From Shewanella denitrificans OS217 (GTDB taxonomy: Bacteria > Pseudomonadota > Gammaproteobacteria > Enterobacterales > Shewanellaceae), in assembly GCF_000013765.1 (NCBI RefSeq), contig NC_007954.1:310001-374000 (forward strand): a stretch of 64,000 nt of DNA, in the 5' to 3' direction. This document shows positions 54,641 through 64,000 of the stretch, piece after piece. The notes below the pieces were generated by a model. That model did not search any database. It saw only the letters and a program-made list of their open reading frames with translations, and had not been told where the DNA came from. Both the position numbers and the translations under genes were made by a program. The first letter of the stretch is position 1, and each line of letters starts with the position of its first letter.

Positions 54641-55318
54641 ATGGCCATTAAGGATTGGCCTCAAGGTGAAGGTCCAAGAGATAAACTGCTGCAACAGGGA
54701 GCGGCGCGGCTTAGTGATGCAGAATTGCTGGCAGTGTTAATTAGAAATGGCATCTCAGGCCAAAATGCACTCACCACGGGACGATTATTGCTCAGTCATT
54801 TTGGTGGTTTGCGCAGTTTAATGACGGCGACTGAGGACAAAGTATGTCAGATCCCAGGTGTTGGACCGGTAAAATATGCTCAATTACAGGCCGCAGCCGA
54901 GATTTCTAAGCGAATTTCTCGTGAAAATCTACAAAGAGGGCAAATTTTGACAAATCCTGATTTAACTCGGGACTATTTAATGAGACAATTAGCAGACCGC
55001 TCCTATGAAGTGTTCGCCTTATTATTGTTGGATAGCCAACATAGAGTGATCCAATTTGTAGAATTGTTCCGTGGTACCATAGATTCAGCCTCAGTTTATC
55101 CCCGTGAAGTGGTGAGCTTAGTGTTAGAAAAAAGGGCTGCGGCGGTTATCATATGTCATAATCACCCGTCTGGTATCGCTGAGCCCAGTCAGGCCGATAG
55201 GCGAATAACTGAGCGATTAAAAAATGCATTGGCAACTATTGATGTTTCTTTGTTAGATCATATGGTTGTTGGTGATTTTGAAATAGTATCCTTCGCAGAG
55301 CGAGGTTGGTTAAATTAA
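54641..55318 (+). CDS. radC: DNA repair protein RadC (JAMM family)
   Basis: 225 aa. N-terminal HhH region (LLAVLIRNGISGQNALTTGR, VCQIPGVGPVKYAQL) and the C-terminal JAMM metal site ICHNHPSGIAEPSQAD. The start at 54641 has AAGGAG 5 nt upstream. The true cellular role of RadC is unsettled. Upstream of rpmB as in E. coli. Confidence 0.95.
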   Translation: MAIKDWPQGEGPRDKLLQQGAARLSDAELLAVLIRNGISGQNALTTGRLLLSHFGGLRSLMTATEDKVCQIPGVGPVKYAQLQAAAEISKRISRENLQRGQILTNPDLTRDYLMRQLADRSYEVFALLLLDSQHRVIQFVELFRGTIDSASVYPREVVSLVLEKRAAAVIICHNHPSGIAEPSQADRRITERLKNALATIDVSLLDHMVVGDFEIVSFAERGWLN

Positions 55319-55438
55319 ACACCACTTGACCTTAGCTTTGGGAACGTGTATAAAATGCGCCCTCTTTGTGCCTCGGGCGACGGCCATACGAGGCACATTA
55401 ATGCTCGAGCGTTAAAAATTGTTTTGGAGAAGATTGAC

Positions 55439-55675
55439 ATGTCAAGAATATGCCAAGTAACTGGCAAGAAGCCAATGGTTGGTAACAACCGTTCGCACGC
55501 AAAAAATTCGACTCGTCGTCGTTTTTTACCTAACCTACAAAACCACCGTTTTTGGTTAGAAGAAGAAAAGCGCTTCGTGCAATTACGTGTATCTACTAAA
55601 GGTATTCGTATTATCGACAAGAAAGGTATCGAAGTAGTTGTTAAAGAACTTCGTGCCCGTGGCGAGAAGGTATAA
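55439..55675 (+). CDS. rpmB: 50S ribosomal protein L28
   Basis: 78 aa from ATG 55439: MSRICQVTGKKPMVGNNRSH ... ends ELRARGEKV. Standard length. The open frame extends upstream to 55346, but TTTTGGAGAAG lies before the chosen ATG. rpmG follows 6 bp after the stop. Confidence 0.98.
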   Translation: MSRICQVTGKKPMVGNNRSHAKNSTRRRFLPNLQNHRFWLEEEKRFVQLRVSTKGIRIIDKKGIEVVVKELRARGEKV

Positions 55676-55681
55676 TAGAAA

Positions 55682-55855
55682 ATGGCTAAATCTAAAGGTA
55701 ATCGTGAGAAGATCAAATTAGTATCTAGTGCTAAAACTGGTCACTTCTACACTACTGAAAAGAACAAGCGTAACATGCCTGAGAAAATGGAAATCAAGAA
55801 ATTTGATCCAGTTATTCGTCAGCACGTTATGTATAAAGAAGCTAAAATCAAGTAA
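55682..55855 (+). CDS. rpmG: 50S ribosomal protein L33
   Basis: 57 aa: [20 protein letters not shown] ... [18 protein letters not shown]. It lacks a zinc-ribbon CxxC, so it is the C- form. Co-transcribed with rpmB. Confidence 0.97.
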
Positions 55856-55871
55856 TTGATTTTTGATTCTT

Positions 55872-55897
55872 AAAAAGCCCCTCTCGAGGGGCTTTTT
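55872..55897 (+). terminator. rpmBG terminator
   Basis: AAAAAGCCCCTCTCGAGGGGCTTTTTTT: a perfect 8-bp GC stem and T7. Confidence 0.9.
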
Positions 55898-56114
55898 TTA
55901 TGTCTGTAATAAAATGCACTACACTTGTCGAGAAAGATATATAACCACATCTGCGATAAAATGATTTAAAACTGCATTAAAATGCAATAGGATTGCGTTT
56001 TTATTGATGTCACATGCTTTGGAAATATAGAGTGTGAGCATTTAATCAGTCATATCACTAGCTTATTAACCGCGTGATATAGACTCTACAACTTAATTTG
56101 AGGTGAATGAACCT

Positions 56115-57434
56115 GTGAGAACCACTGAACTAGTAGATGGATTTCGTCACTCCGCCCCCTATGTGAACGGACATAGGGGCAAGACATTTGTCGTCATGCT
56201 AGGTGGCGAAGCCCTTGCCCACCCTCAATTTCGCGGTATTCTAAATGATGTCGCCTTGCTGCATTCCCTCGGCATTGAAGTGGTGTTGGTTTACGGTGCA
56301 CGGCCGCAGATCGATGAGGGGCTTAAGGCCGCGGGTATTGAACCGGCTTACCACAATGGTGTGCGCATCACAGATGAAGATACCTTAAAAATCATTAAGC
56401 AAGTGGCGGGTGCATTGCAATTTGATATTACGGCTCGTTTATCCATGAGCTTAGGTAATACCCCGATGCAAAATGCGCAGATTAACTTAGTCAGTGGTAA
56501 TTTTGTGATTGCTCAGCCTTTAGGGGTGGAAGATGGCGTAGACTTTTGCCATAGCGGTAAGGTGCGCCGCATCGATGCCTTAGGCCTTAGACGCCAATTG
56601 GATAATAACGGCATAGTGCTTATGGGCCCAATTGCCGCGTCAGTTACAGGCGAGAGTTTTAATCTCACCGCCGAAGAAGTGGCAACCCAGGTCGCCATTA
56701 AACTCAAGGCCGATAAAATCATCGGCTTTAGCGACACAAATGGCATAGTGGGCGAACAAGGCGAAGTCATTGCCGAGCTGATGCCAAATCAAGTGGAAGA
56801 GATGTTGAAAACCATGTCTCAAGATACCAGCGCCTCCATTGGCACTATGGCGTTCCTTAAAGCCAGTGTCGATGCGTGTCGCCGAGGTGTGCCTCGCTGC
56901 CATCTGGTGAGTTATCTCGATGATGGTGCGCTACTGCAAGAGCTCTTTTCCCGTGAAGGTATCGGCACCCAAATTGTTACAGAAAGCGCCGAGCGCCTTC
57001 GCCGTGCCAGTATTAGCGATATAGGCGGTATTTTAAACCTCATTCGTCCATTGGAGGAGCAAGGTATCTTAGTGCGCCGTTCTCGTGAGCAGTTGGAAAT
57101 GGAAATCGAGCAGTTTATGCTGATCGAGCGGGATAATTTAGTGATAGGCTGCGCGGCACTGTATCCATTTGAGGAAGACAATGCCGGCGAATTTGCCTGT
57201 TTGGTGGTGCATCCCGATTACCGTGATGCGGACAGAGGCAGTGTGCTGCTTAATAACATCATAGGCCAGGCAAGAGTGCGGGGTTATGGTCGTCTGTTTG
57301 CGTTAACCACCCGCAGCATTCATTGGTTCTTAGAGCATGGCTTTAATATTGTCGAGGTTGATGCCTTGCCTAATAAGAAAAAGCAGTTATATAACTATCA
57401 CAGACGCTCAAAAATTCTGGCGCTGGATCTGTAG
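56115..57434 (+). CDS. argA: N-acetylglutamate synthase
   Basis: 439 aa from GTG 56115 (GAGGTG upstream; an alternative GTG at 56103 adds four residues). First step of arginine synthesis. The amino acid kinase domain (FVVMLGGEAL, VLVYGARPQIDEGL) provides the arginine-feedback site, and the C-terminal GNAT domain has CLVVHPDYRDADRGSVLLNN and RGYGRLFALTTRS. Normal length. Confidence 0.96.
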   Translation: MRTTELVDGFRHSAPYVNGHRGKTFVVMLGGEALAHPQFRGILNDVALLHSLGIEVVLVYGARPQIDEGLKAAGIEPAYHNGVRITDEDTLKIIKQVAGALQFDITARLSMSLGNTPMQNAQINLVSGNFVIAQPLGVEDGVDFCHSGKVRRIDALGLRRQLDNNGIVLMGPIAASVTGESFNLTAEEVATQVAIKLKADKIIGFSDTNGIVGEQGEVIAELMPNQVEEMLKTMSQDTSASIGTMAFLKASVDACRRGVPRCHLVSYLDDGALLQELFSREGIGTQIVTESAERLRRASISDIGGILNLIRPLEEQGILVRRSREQLEMEIEQFMLIERDNLVIGCAALYPFEEDNAGEFACLVVHPDYRDADRGSVLLNNIIGQARVRGYGRLFALTTRSIHWFLEHGFNIVEVDALPNKKKQLYNYHRRSKILALDL

Positions 57435-57475
57435 CTGTGACTCTTTATTGATAGAATACAGATGAAACTACTCAT

Positions 57476-57505
57476 AAAAAAATGCCGACCTATGTCGGCA
57501 TTTTT
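57476..57505. terminator. Convergent terminator, argA/rarD
   Basis: AAAAATGCCGACCTATGTCGGCATTTTT, flanked by T and A runs, between convergent genes. Confidence 0.85.
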
Positions 57506-57536
57506 ATGTTTGTTTTTTGAATTAACCCCGAGAGTT

Positions 57537-58439
57537 TTACGCGTTTTTGGCTTTTTTATTGCGGCGTCGCTGCAGTAATAAATCGCTGACAAAGATCATT
57601 AATGCCACCCAAATAAAGCCGAAGGTGATGGCTTTTTCTATATCGAAAGGCTCATTAAACAGTTTTATCGCCAAGATAAACATGATGCTTGGGCCGATAT
57701 ATTGGAAAAAGCCTAAGATTGAAAACGGAATACGTACAGCAGCGCCCGCAAAACACAATAAGGGCACAGTGGTCACAACCCCCGCCGCTACTAAGGTAAG
57801 ATTCAATGTCCAATCATTGGTGAGCATGCTGGCGCTGGAACTGTCTAAGGTGAGTAATAAATACCCTAAGGCGACAGGAGCTAGGATGGCGGTTTCCACC
57901 AGTAAGCCGGTTTTGGCATCCACGTTAACTTTCTTGCGCAGTAAGCCGTAAAAACCAAAAGAGGCGGCTAATACTAAAGACACCAGCGGGATAGAACCAA
58001 AAGAAATCAGCTGAATAATTACCCCTAAACTGGCTAATGCCACCGCCGCCCATTGCAGTTTTCGTAAGCGCTCACCGAGAAATAACATCGCCAGCAAGAC
58101 GTTGAATAACGGGTTGATGAAGTAGCCAAGACTTGCATCTAGCATATGGTCGTTATTAATCGCCCAGATGAAAATCAACCAGTTGCCGGCTATCAGCAGG
58201 GAGGTGATAAGTAATACAAGCAGTTGTTTTGGCTGCTTAAAGACTTGCCTGAGGCGGCTAAAGCCTCCAACAAACTGCATCAGTACCACCATGAGTACAA
58301 AAGACCACAACACCCTGTGCATTAAAATTTCGAGGGGGGAAACCTGCTGAATAAGTTTAAAATATAACGGAGCAACGCCCCACAAGCAGTAGGCGCAGAT
58401 AGCAAGAATGACGCCTTTACGGTATTCGAGTTCAGACAT
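57537..58439 (-). CDS. rarD: RarD-type EamA transporter
   Basis: 300 aa, ten membrane helices. Opening MSELEYRKGVILAICAYCLWGVAPLYFK and the segment NWLIFIWAINNDHMLDASLGYFINPL are RarD signatures. Described as chloramphenicol-permease-like; substrate uncertain. Adjacent to yigI and recQ as in E. coli. Confidence 0.92.
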   Translation of the reverse strand: MSELEYRKGVILAICAYCLWGVAPLYFKLIQQVSPLEILMHRVLWSFVLMVVLMQFVGGFSRLRQVFKQPKQLLVLLITSLLIAGNWLIFIWAINNDHMLDASLGYFINPLFNVLLAMLFLGERLRKLQWAAVALASLGVIIQLISFGSIPLVSLVLAASFGFYGLLRKKVNVDAKTGLLVETAILAPVALGYLLLTLDSSSASMLTNDWTLNLTLVAAGVVTTVPLLCFAGAAVRIPFSILGFFQYIGPSIMFILAIKLFNEPFDIEKAITFGFIWVALMIFVSDLLLQRRRNKKAKNA

Positions 58440-58581
58440 TGAATGATGACCTTGAGAATGAAGAGGCGATTGTAGGCGTCAGCCTTGCGAGACTCAAGGC
58501 GAAGTCATGATTCATTTACGCTTAAACTAAGCTGAAAGCGTAAACAAAACGATAATCTAAGCATTTTTATCAGCACAGCAC

Positions 58582-59046
58582 TTAGCCCACCATGTAGGTG
58601 CCTGTGCCGAAGGCGATGTGAGTACCTTGTTCATTATGAAGCTCCATGCGGCACACAGACACCCGATTACCTGAGCGAATAACGCTGCCGGTGCCAGTAA
58701 ACACCTCACCGCGTCCAGGCCTTAAATAATCTATGCGTAAATCGATAGTACCCAAAGTGGTGAGCCTTTCTTGCAGTGCTTCTAGAGTCCAATCATCATG
58801 GCTGGACACTAAGCCTGCAAACGCGGTGAGACCGCCAACAATATCTAATACAGTAGCAGTCACACCGCCATGGAGAATTTGCTGGTGAATGTTGCCGATT
58901 AACTCGGGCTTCATGGTGACCACCACTTCGACGCCATTTTCATCGTAACGCTTGATATCGAGCCCCAGCAAGTTATGGAAAGGCACGTGTTTATCAAACA
59001 CCTCGGCTACTTGAGCGAGTGCTAAGGTTTTAATGTTATTGCTCAT
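58582..59046 (-). CDS. yigI: Hotdog-fold thioesterase, YigI family
   Basis: 154 aa PaaI-like fold. PELIGNIHQQILHGGVTATVLDIVGGLTAF holds the HGG hotdog core, and TGTGSVIRSGNRVSVCRME follows. YigI of E. coli sits between rarD and recQ and hydrolyses acyl-CoAs; the same context here supports the name. Confidence 0.88.
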   Translation of the reverse strand: MSNNIKTLALAQVAEVFDKHVPFHNLLGLDIKRYDENGVEVVVTMKPELIGNIHQQILHGGVTATVLDIVGGLTAFAGLVSSHDDWTLEALQERLTTLGTIDLRIDYLRPGRGEVFTGTGSVIRSGNRVSVCRMELHNEQGTHIAFGTGTYMVG

Positions 59047-59239
59047 AGCTGTCCTTGTACTTATTGTTATTCATTGTTAACTCATTCATCACTGTGGATA
59101 AGTAAGGCTAGAGTAATTAATCTAGCCTGAGTTGGCTTAGGTTGCAAACAGGTAAATTGTTAGCTTTTCCCCTTTACGCCAAGACATAGGGCGCCAGCTG
59201 TTTTAGAATGTCGATCCCAACAGCGAGTGCAGAAGTGAA

Positions 59240-61081
59240 ATGAATAATTTAAGCCCAGACTTGGACCCAAGATTAACGTCATCGGAAGATGAGTTGAGTG
59301 CACGTCTGCAGCAAGTATTCGGTTACCGCTCGTTTCGCGAAGGCCAGCGGGAAGTCATGGAGCGGACTTTAGCGGGAGAAGACACCTTAGTCATCATGCC
59401 CACTGGGGGTGGCAAGAGCATCTGTTATCAGTTGCCGGCTTTATTATTCCAAGGCTTGACCATAGTGGTTTCCCCTCTGATTTCATTAATGAAAGATCAG
59501 GTCGACAGCCTAATTCAAACCGGAGTACCCGCCGCTTATTTAAATTCATCTCAGCCTCGAGAGGTGAGCATGAATGTGTTAAGGCAACTGCACAGCGGTG
59601 AAATTAAATTATTGTACGTCTCCCCTGAGCGCTTATTGCGCGAGGATTTTATCGAGCGGCTGCAACATTTGCATGTCAGTCTCTTTGCCGTCGATGAAGC
59701 GCACTGTATCAGTCAGTGGGGCCATGATTTCAGGCCTGAATACGCCGAACTTGGCCGCTTAAAACAGTTATTTCCCCATGTGCCCTTAATGGCGCTAACC
59801 GCCACCGCAGATCAAGCGACTCGTAAGAGCATCTGTGAACGGCTGAATATCGAGCCTTTTTGTTTATTATCCAGTTTCGATAGACCCAACATTCGCTACA
59901 CAGTGGCAGAAAAGCTCAATGCAGCAAGCCAGCTGAAGCAGTTTATCGCGTCTCAGTCGGGCAATAGCGGCATTATTTATTGCAGTAGTCGCAGGCGAGT
60001 GGATGAGGTTGCTGAAAGACTGCGGTTACAAGGATTAAAGGCCGAGGCATATCATGCCGGTCGCAGCCAAGAAGAGCGCGGCGACGTGCAAGATAAGTTT
60101 CTTAAAGATCAGCTCGATATCGTGGTTGCCACAGTGGCATTTGGCATGGGCATCAATAAATCCAATGTGCGTTTTGTGGTGCATTACGATATTCCCAAAA
60201 GCGTGGAAGCCTATTATCAAGAAACCGGTCGTGCCGGTCGTGATGGCTTGGATGCAGAGGCCTATATGTTGTTTGACCCTGCCGACATCGGCCGGGTTAG
60301 GCATTTAATTGAGCAGTCAGAACCCGGTCCGCAGCAGCAGGTGGAGTTTCATAAACTGCATACCATGGCGGCTTTCGCCGAGGCACAAACTTGCCGCCGC
60401 CAAGTGTTATTACACTATTTTGATGAAAGCGCATCAAAACCTTGTGGTAACTGCGATATCTGCATTAACCCACCTAAGCGTTACGATGGCAGTGAAGATG
60501 CTAAGAAAGTCTTATCGTGTGTATTCCGCTTAGGTCAGCGTTTTGGCATCAATCATTTGATTGAGGTACTTAGGGGCTCAAAAGCGGCCAATGTGCTGGA
60601 TAGGGGCCATGACAAGTTATCCACCTGGGGCATAGGCAAGGACAAGAGTCCGGAACATTGGCTCAGTGTCACTCGCCAGTTGATTCATTTAGGCCTTGCC
60701 AGTCAGGATGTGACCCGTGGCTCCTCGATAACCTTGAATGATGCAGCAAGGCCAGTACTGAGAGGCGAACAGACCTTGAAGCTTGCCGAGCCGCGTATTC
60801 AGCTAGTCAGCAGTAAACGTAAAGCCAGTAATAGCCGCGCACCGCAACAGTATGATAGGCAGCTATTTGCGCGGCTTAAATTATTACGCCGTGAAATCGC
60901 CGAGAAAAACGATATCCCGCCTTACTTGGTATTTAACGATGCCAGCTTGGCAGAGATGTCAGCCATGCTGCCCACAAGCCCAGGTGAAATGTTGGCGGTT
61001 AATGGGGTAGGCGAGCGCAAACTGAGCCGTTTTGGGGGTGAGTTTTTAGATGAAATAAGCCAATATCTTGCTAATGGTTAA
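59240..61081 (+). CDS. recQ: ATP-dependent DNA helicase RecQ
   Basis: 613 aa, 3'-5' helicase. MPTGGGKSICYQLPAL (Walker A), VDEAHCISQWGHDFRPEY (DEAH and the aromatic-rich loop), TGRAGRDGLDAEAY (motif VI) and the zinc site CRRQVLLHYFDE...CGNCDIC. The C-terminal HRDC domain ends near LAVNGVGERKLSRFG. Complete. Confidence 0.97.
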   Translation: MNNLSPDLDPRLTSSEDELSARLQQVFGYRSFREGQREVMERTLAGEDTLVIMPTGGGKSICYQLPALLFQGLTIVVSPLISLMKDQVDSLIQTGVPAAYLNSSQPREVSMNVLRQLHSGEIKLLYVSPERLLREDFIERLQHLHVSLFAVDEAHCISQWGHDFRPEYAELGRLKQLFPHVPLMALTATADQATRKSICERLNIEPFCLLSSFDRPNIRYTVAEKLNAASQLKQFIASQSGNSGIIYCSSRRRVDEVAERLRLQGLKAEAYHAGRSQEERGDVQDKFLKDQLDIVVATVAFGMGINKSNVRFVVHYDIPKSVEAYYQETGRAGRDGLDAEAYMLFDPADIGRVRHLIEQSEPGPQQQVEFHKLHTMAAFAEAQTCRRQVLLHYFDESASKPCGNCDICINPPKRYDGSEDAKKVLSCVFRLGQRFGINHLIEVLRGSKAANVLDRGHDKLSTWGIGKDKSPEHWLSVTRQLIHLGLASQDVTRGSSITLNDAARPVLRGEQTLKLAEPRIQLVSSKRKASNSRAPQQYDRQLFARLKLLRREIAEKNDIPPYLVFNDASLAEMSAMLPTSPGEMLAVNGVGERKLSRFGGEFLDEISQYLANG

Positions 61082-61095
61082 TAGTTAACTAAGCG

Positions 61096-62916
61096 TTATT
61101 GCTGCCGCTTTAGATTACTCAGTTGATCTAATTGGGCTTTTTTAAGCAGTTGCTCGAAACTGTCTAATTGCTGCAAACTGGCAGCCCCCATCTCCACCTT
61201 ACTGTCAGCTTGCCAGCTGTGCACGCTCATATTTACCTGTGTTGCAACTCGTCTTGCCCCCTCCAATGAGGTATATGGCAGGAAAATAATGATTTCATCT
61301 AGGGAATGGCGCTTGAGGGTATCCTGCTCTCGCAGCGTGTTTACAAGCAAGGTTTGCAAGTCGGCTAAATCAACCTGGCGGATTTTACTGATGTTGAGCA
61401 GTAAGATGCTTAATGGATATCCCGCTCGTTTAGCGCTCTTTAAGATGCCATTGACCTCGTGTTCTTGTTCATCAAATGGTCGGCTTAAGGGCGGTAGCTT
61501 GGGCTCTTTTTTGATGAAAAATAAGATGCTAACAAGCAGAAAAATTAAGCCAAGGGCCACTAAGCCATAGGTTTGGCCTAAGGTTAAATAATGTTGGCTT
61601 GGCGTCACGCTGGAGTTGTGGTTTGTAGGTTGAGCCTGTTCATTGGCTCTGGCTTTAAATTGTAAGAAGCGGGCCTGATTGATTTTAGCACTAATTTTTT
61701 TTTCAAGTGCGAAACGAAGCACTTGGTACTCGTAAGCTTTCTCAAAGTTCTTTTTATTGGCATAGTAATTAACCAGTACAGTATAAATATCTTGTAGGTC
61801 TAAGTTTCGGGCTGAGTTTTTTGTTAGCGCTATGCTTTGCTCGATTATTTCCAAAGCTTCTTTATCTCGGCCCTGTTTAAAGTAAATTTGTGCTAAAAGA
61901 CGTTTTGAACGCGCTAATCGTATAGCTTGCTGATATTCGATGTAGATGTCGATGCTGGCTTTGATTTGAGCCTCGGCGCTGTCGAGCCGATTTCTGGTAA
62001 AATCAATGAGTGCTAAAGAGTCATGACTAATGGCTTGGTCTATAGGATGAGGAATCTCTGCAATGAGCTTTTTTGTCTGGTTAATATATTTATCTGCTAA
62101 TGGTTCATCATTATTGCGCAAGCTTAAACTTGCTGAGTTAGTTAATATTAAATACTCCATTTTCCCCACAGCATTTTCATCCTCTCTGGCTTTGTCTGTA
62201 TAAAAAATCGCCTGCGAAATATCTCCTATAGAATAAAATAAGCTGCCCATGGCCGTAAGTAGATAGGCCTTAGGCACTAATTGCCAGCCAGGCGATTGGG
62301 CCATAGCTTGAGGGTAGATTTCTAAGGCGAGGCGCAAGTCTTCCATGGACGAATTTGGATTTTCAATTTGCAGGTCTATGATGGCTCTTAGATAGAGACC
62401 ATTAACAAGAGCTTGAGGCTGTTGATATTTGCGGGCTAATTCAATGGCGCTATCTATTAAGGCAAGGGCTTTGTCTATTTCACCATGATAATTTAAGGCA
62501 TCGGCTTCACAGAGCACAAAGTAGGGGCTTATGGCGTCCAATTTGTATGCTCTTGCCTGAGTCAGGCCCGCTTTAGCTTTAAGTAAGGTAGCATCATGCT
62601 CGCCATATTCGAATAAATTGTAACATTGCAGTAGCGTTAAACGCAGTGTTTCAGCATCGGTTAACAGGTGTTGAGCGGCGGCTTGCTCTATTTGGCTTAA
62701 CTGCGACTTAGCCTTATCTGAGTATTGATGATTTAGCAGGTTGATCCTGTCTAAATGTTCCTCAATTGAAGCATTAATATTATCGACGCGAATGTGAGCG
62801 CTTTGGCTGGCCACATGCTGGGCAGCTAACTCGAATGGCACCATAGTAAACAGCAGGGTAACTAGGCACAGAAAAGATAAATTCGCAGTTAACTTCATCG
62901 ACATTTTGCTCATCAT
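61096..62916 (-). CDS. TPR membrane protein with degenerate GGDEF-like tail
   Basis: 606 aa. Signal sequence at the N-terminus (LSFLCLVTLLFTMVPFELAAQ), about ten TPR-like helical pairs (residues 60-450), a transmembrane helix near 470 (LVALGLIFLLVSILFFIKK), then a GGDEF-fold fragment. In it the GGDEF signature is replaced by HSLDEIII and the RxxD-type I-site is not evident, so cyclase activity is unlikely. Likely a sensor with a periplasmic TPR domain. Convergent with recQ. Confidence 0.8.
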   Translation of the reverse strand: MMSKMSMKLTANLSFLCLVTLLFTMVPFELAAQHVASQSAHIRVDNINASIEEHLDRINLLNHQYSDKAKSQLSQIEQAAAQHLLTDAETLRLTLLQCYNLFEYGEHDATLLKAKAGLTQARAYKLDAISPYFVLCEADALNYHGEIDKALALIDSAIELARKYQQPQALVNGLYLRAIIDLQIENPNSSMEDLRLALEIYPQAMAQSPGWQLVPKAYLLTAMGSLFYSIGDISQAIFYTDKAREDENAVGKMEYLILTNSASLSLRNNDEPLADKYINQTKKLIAEIPHPIDQAISHDSLALIDFTRNRLDSAEAQIKASIDIYIEYQQAIRLARSKRLLAQIYFKQGRDKEALEIIEQSIALTKNSARNLDLQDIYTVLVNYYANKKNFEKAYEYQVLRFALEKKISAKINQARFLQFKARANEQAQPTNHNSSVTPSQHYLTLGQTYGLVALGLIFLLVSILFFIKKEPKLPPLSRPFDEQEHEVNGILKSAKRAGYPLSILLLNISKIRQVDLADLQTLLVNTLREQDTLKRHSLDEIIIFLPYTSLEGARRVATQVNMSVHSWQADSKVEMGAASLQQLDSFEQLLKKAQLDQLSNLKRQQ

Positions 62917-63054
62917 AAAGGCGTAAAAAACGTGTCAGTATACCTAGGTTTGACTCTCTGTGCAGGCTAATCTATTCAGGAGAATCTGCGGCAAAAAAGA
63001 ACGCAATTTATGGCCGTGTTCAAAGTGAATGTTTTTCATGGAGTGAAAAATGGG

Positions 63055-63083
63055 TTGACACTTTTATAGCCACACGCTATCAA
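63055..63083 (+). promoter_or_regulatory. Promoter of the leu leader
   Basis: Perfect TTGACA at 63055 and TATCAA at 63078, 17-bp spacing. Confidence 0.7.
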
Positions 63084-63153
63084 TAGGGCTCAGCAGGCAA
63101 ACTTTATTTGGGTTTGCCGTTTGATTTAACGGTTAACTTTGAGCCAAAAAATA

Positions 63154-63231
63154 ATGAAACACACTTACTTGCAACTCGGACTCCTTCTCCTCTCTGACAT
63201 TTTTGTGCGGAGTGTGTGGTGTTGCAAGTAA
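63154..63231 (+). CDS. leuL: Leucine leader peptide
   Basis: 25 codons, MKHTYLQLGLLLLSDIFVRS... with six leucines among residues 6-13 (LQLGLLLL). Ribosome stalling at these codons when Leu-tRNA is low prevents formation of the attenuator downstream, switching on leuABCD. Confidence 0.85.
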   Translation: MKHTYLQLGLLLLSDIFVRSVWCCK

Positions 63232-63250
63232 AACAGCAAAATTAACACTA

Positions 63251-63278
63251 AACCCGCGCTAATCGTCGCGGGTTTTTT
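63251..63278 (+). terminator. leu attenuator
   Basis: AACCCGCG-CTAATCGT-CGCGGGTT then T6 between leuL and leuA. This is the terminator form of the attenuation switch. Confidence 0.85.
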
Positions 63279-63328
63279 GTTTTTAGGCCCAGTGACCCAG
63301 CGAATGAATTGACTATTTTGGAGACACT

Positions 63329-64000
63329 ATGCCTAACAGAGTGATTATTTTTGATACCACATTAAGAGATGGTGAGCAGGCCTTAGCGGCGAGTTTGTCG
63401 GTGAAAGAAAAACTGCAAATTGCTCTAGCTTTGGAGCGCTTAGGCGTCGATGTGATGGAAGTGGGCTTTCCTGTGTCATCCCCTGGTGATTTCAATTCAG
63501 TGCAAACCATAGCAAAAACCATTAAAAATAGTCGCGTTTGTGCCTTAGCTCGGGCCTTGCCTGCTGACATAGATGCCGCGGCGCAAGCACTCGCTGTGGC
63601 CGAACAGTTTCGCATCCATACTTTTATTTCTACCTCGACCATTCATGTTGAGAGTAAATTAAAACGCAGTTTTGATGATGTGCTGGCCATGGCCGTAAAC
63701 GCCGTTAAATACGCACGGCGCTTTACTGATGATGTTGAATTCTCCTGTGAAGATGCTGGCCGCACCCCAATTGATAATTTGTGCCGCATGGTTGAAGCCG
63801 CCATCACAGCGGGTGCTCGCACCATTAATATCCCTGATACCGTCGGCTATACCATTCCCAGTGAATTTAGCACCATTATCGAAACCTTGTTTAATCGAGT
63901 GCCTAATATTGATCAGGCGATTATCTCAGTGCATTGCCACGATGATTTGGGTCTGTCGGTGGCCAATTCTATCGGCGCTATCGAGAAAGGCGCGCGCCAA
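63329..64000 (+). CDS. leuA: 2-isopropylmalate synthase (3' part outside window)
   Basis: First committed step of leucine biosynthesis. [28 protein letters not shown] begins the TIM-barrel; the metal and acetyl-CoA signature is [10 protein letters not shown], and [13 protein letters not shown] holds the metal-binding HxH. 224 codons are present. The neighbouring leader and attenuator support the assignment. Confidence 0.96.

Overview
The window is a chromosomal segment of a gammaproteobacterium, most probably a Shewanella species. The evidence is gene order and protein family: lpoA/rsmI/rnpB, srkA-dsbA, yicC/rph/pyrE, slmA-dut-coaBC, radC-rpmB-rpmG, argA, rarD-yigI-recQ and leu leader-leuA. 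The genus is inferred from family resemblance; no database search was possible.

Layout. Positions 1-14.3 kb are mostly core genome: lpoA (partial), rsmI, RNase P RNA, several small envelope or unknown proteins, iscX, a SYLF lipid-binding protein, an S9 peptidase, srkA-dsbA, zapB, a RidA protein and a branched-chain aminotransferase. A candidate small RNA follows dsbA on the minus strand. At 14.3-15.0 kb an ERCC4-type nuclease gene has its helix-hairpin-helix tail in a different frame.

Positions 15.2-33.2 kb are accessory. They hold a SEC-C protein, a TA-flanked miniature element, an intact Fic gene, a remnant of a DUF4143 ATPase, a 502-residue protein of about ten HTH-like repeats, a 5'-truncated Fic gene, an intact DUF4143 ATPase, an AbiEi/AbiEii pair, a PLD-helicase-DUF3427 protein, a HemB paralogue with an EamA transporter and a LuxR-type regulator, and a hipBA operon behind four operator-like repeats at exact 28-bp spacing. 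This region is laced with related palindromes (centre AYGCGCRT) and other dispersed repeats, which suggests repeated module duplication and decay.

Positions 33.56-46.68 kb are an integrated element bounded by a 21-bp direct repeat. The right copy starts at the yicC stop codon. Next to yicC are a tyrosine integrase and TGCCCACC arm-type sites that recur at the other end. All genes run on the minus strand: integrase, a small unknown, an AlpA-like regulator, a replication-like winged-helix protein, a second tyrosine recombinase and a nucleotidyltransferase, then an AT-rich cargo operon of three DNA methyltransferases. The largest of these has an N-terminal region resembling a RecB/PD-(D/E)XK nuclease. 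This unusual three-methylase restriction-like cassette is, with the ten-repeat protein, the best candidate for an undescribed system.

Positions 46.7-64 kb are core again: yicC, rph-pyrE, folE, an S9 peptidase, slmA, dut-coaBC, radC, rpmBG, argA, rarD, yigI, recQ, a TPR protein with a degenerate GGDEF-like tail, and the leucine leader peptide and attenuator before leuA (cut by the window end).
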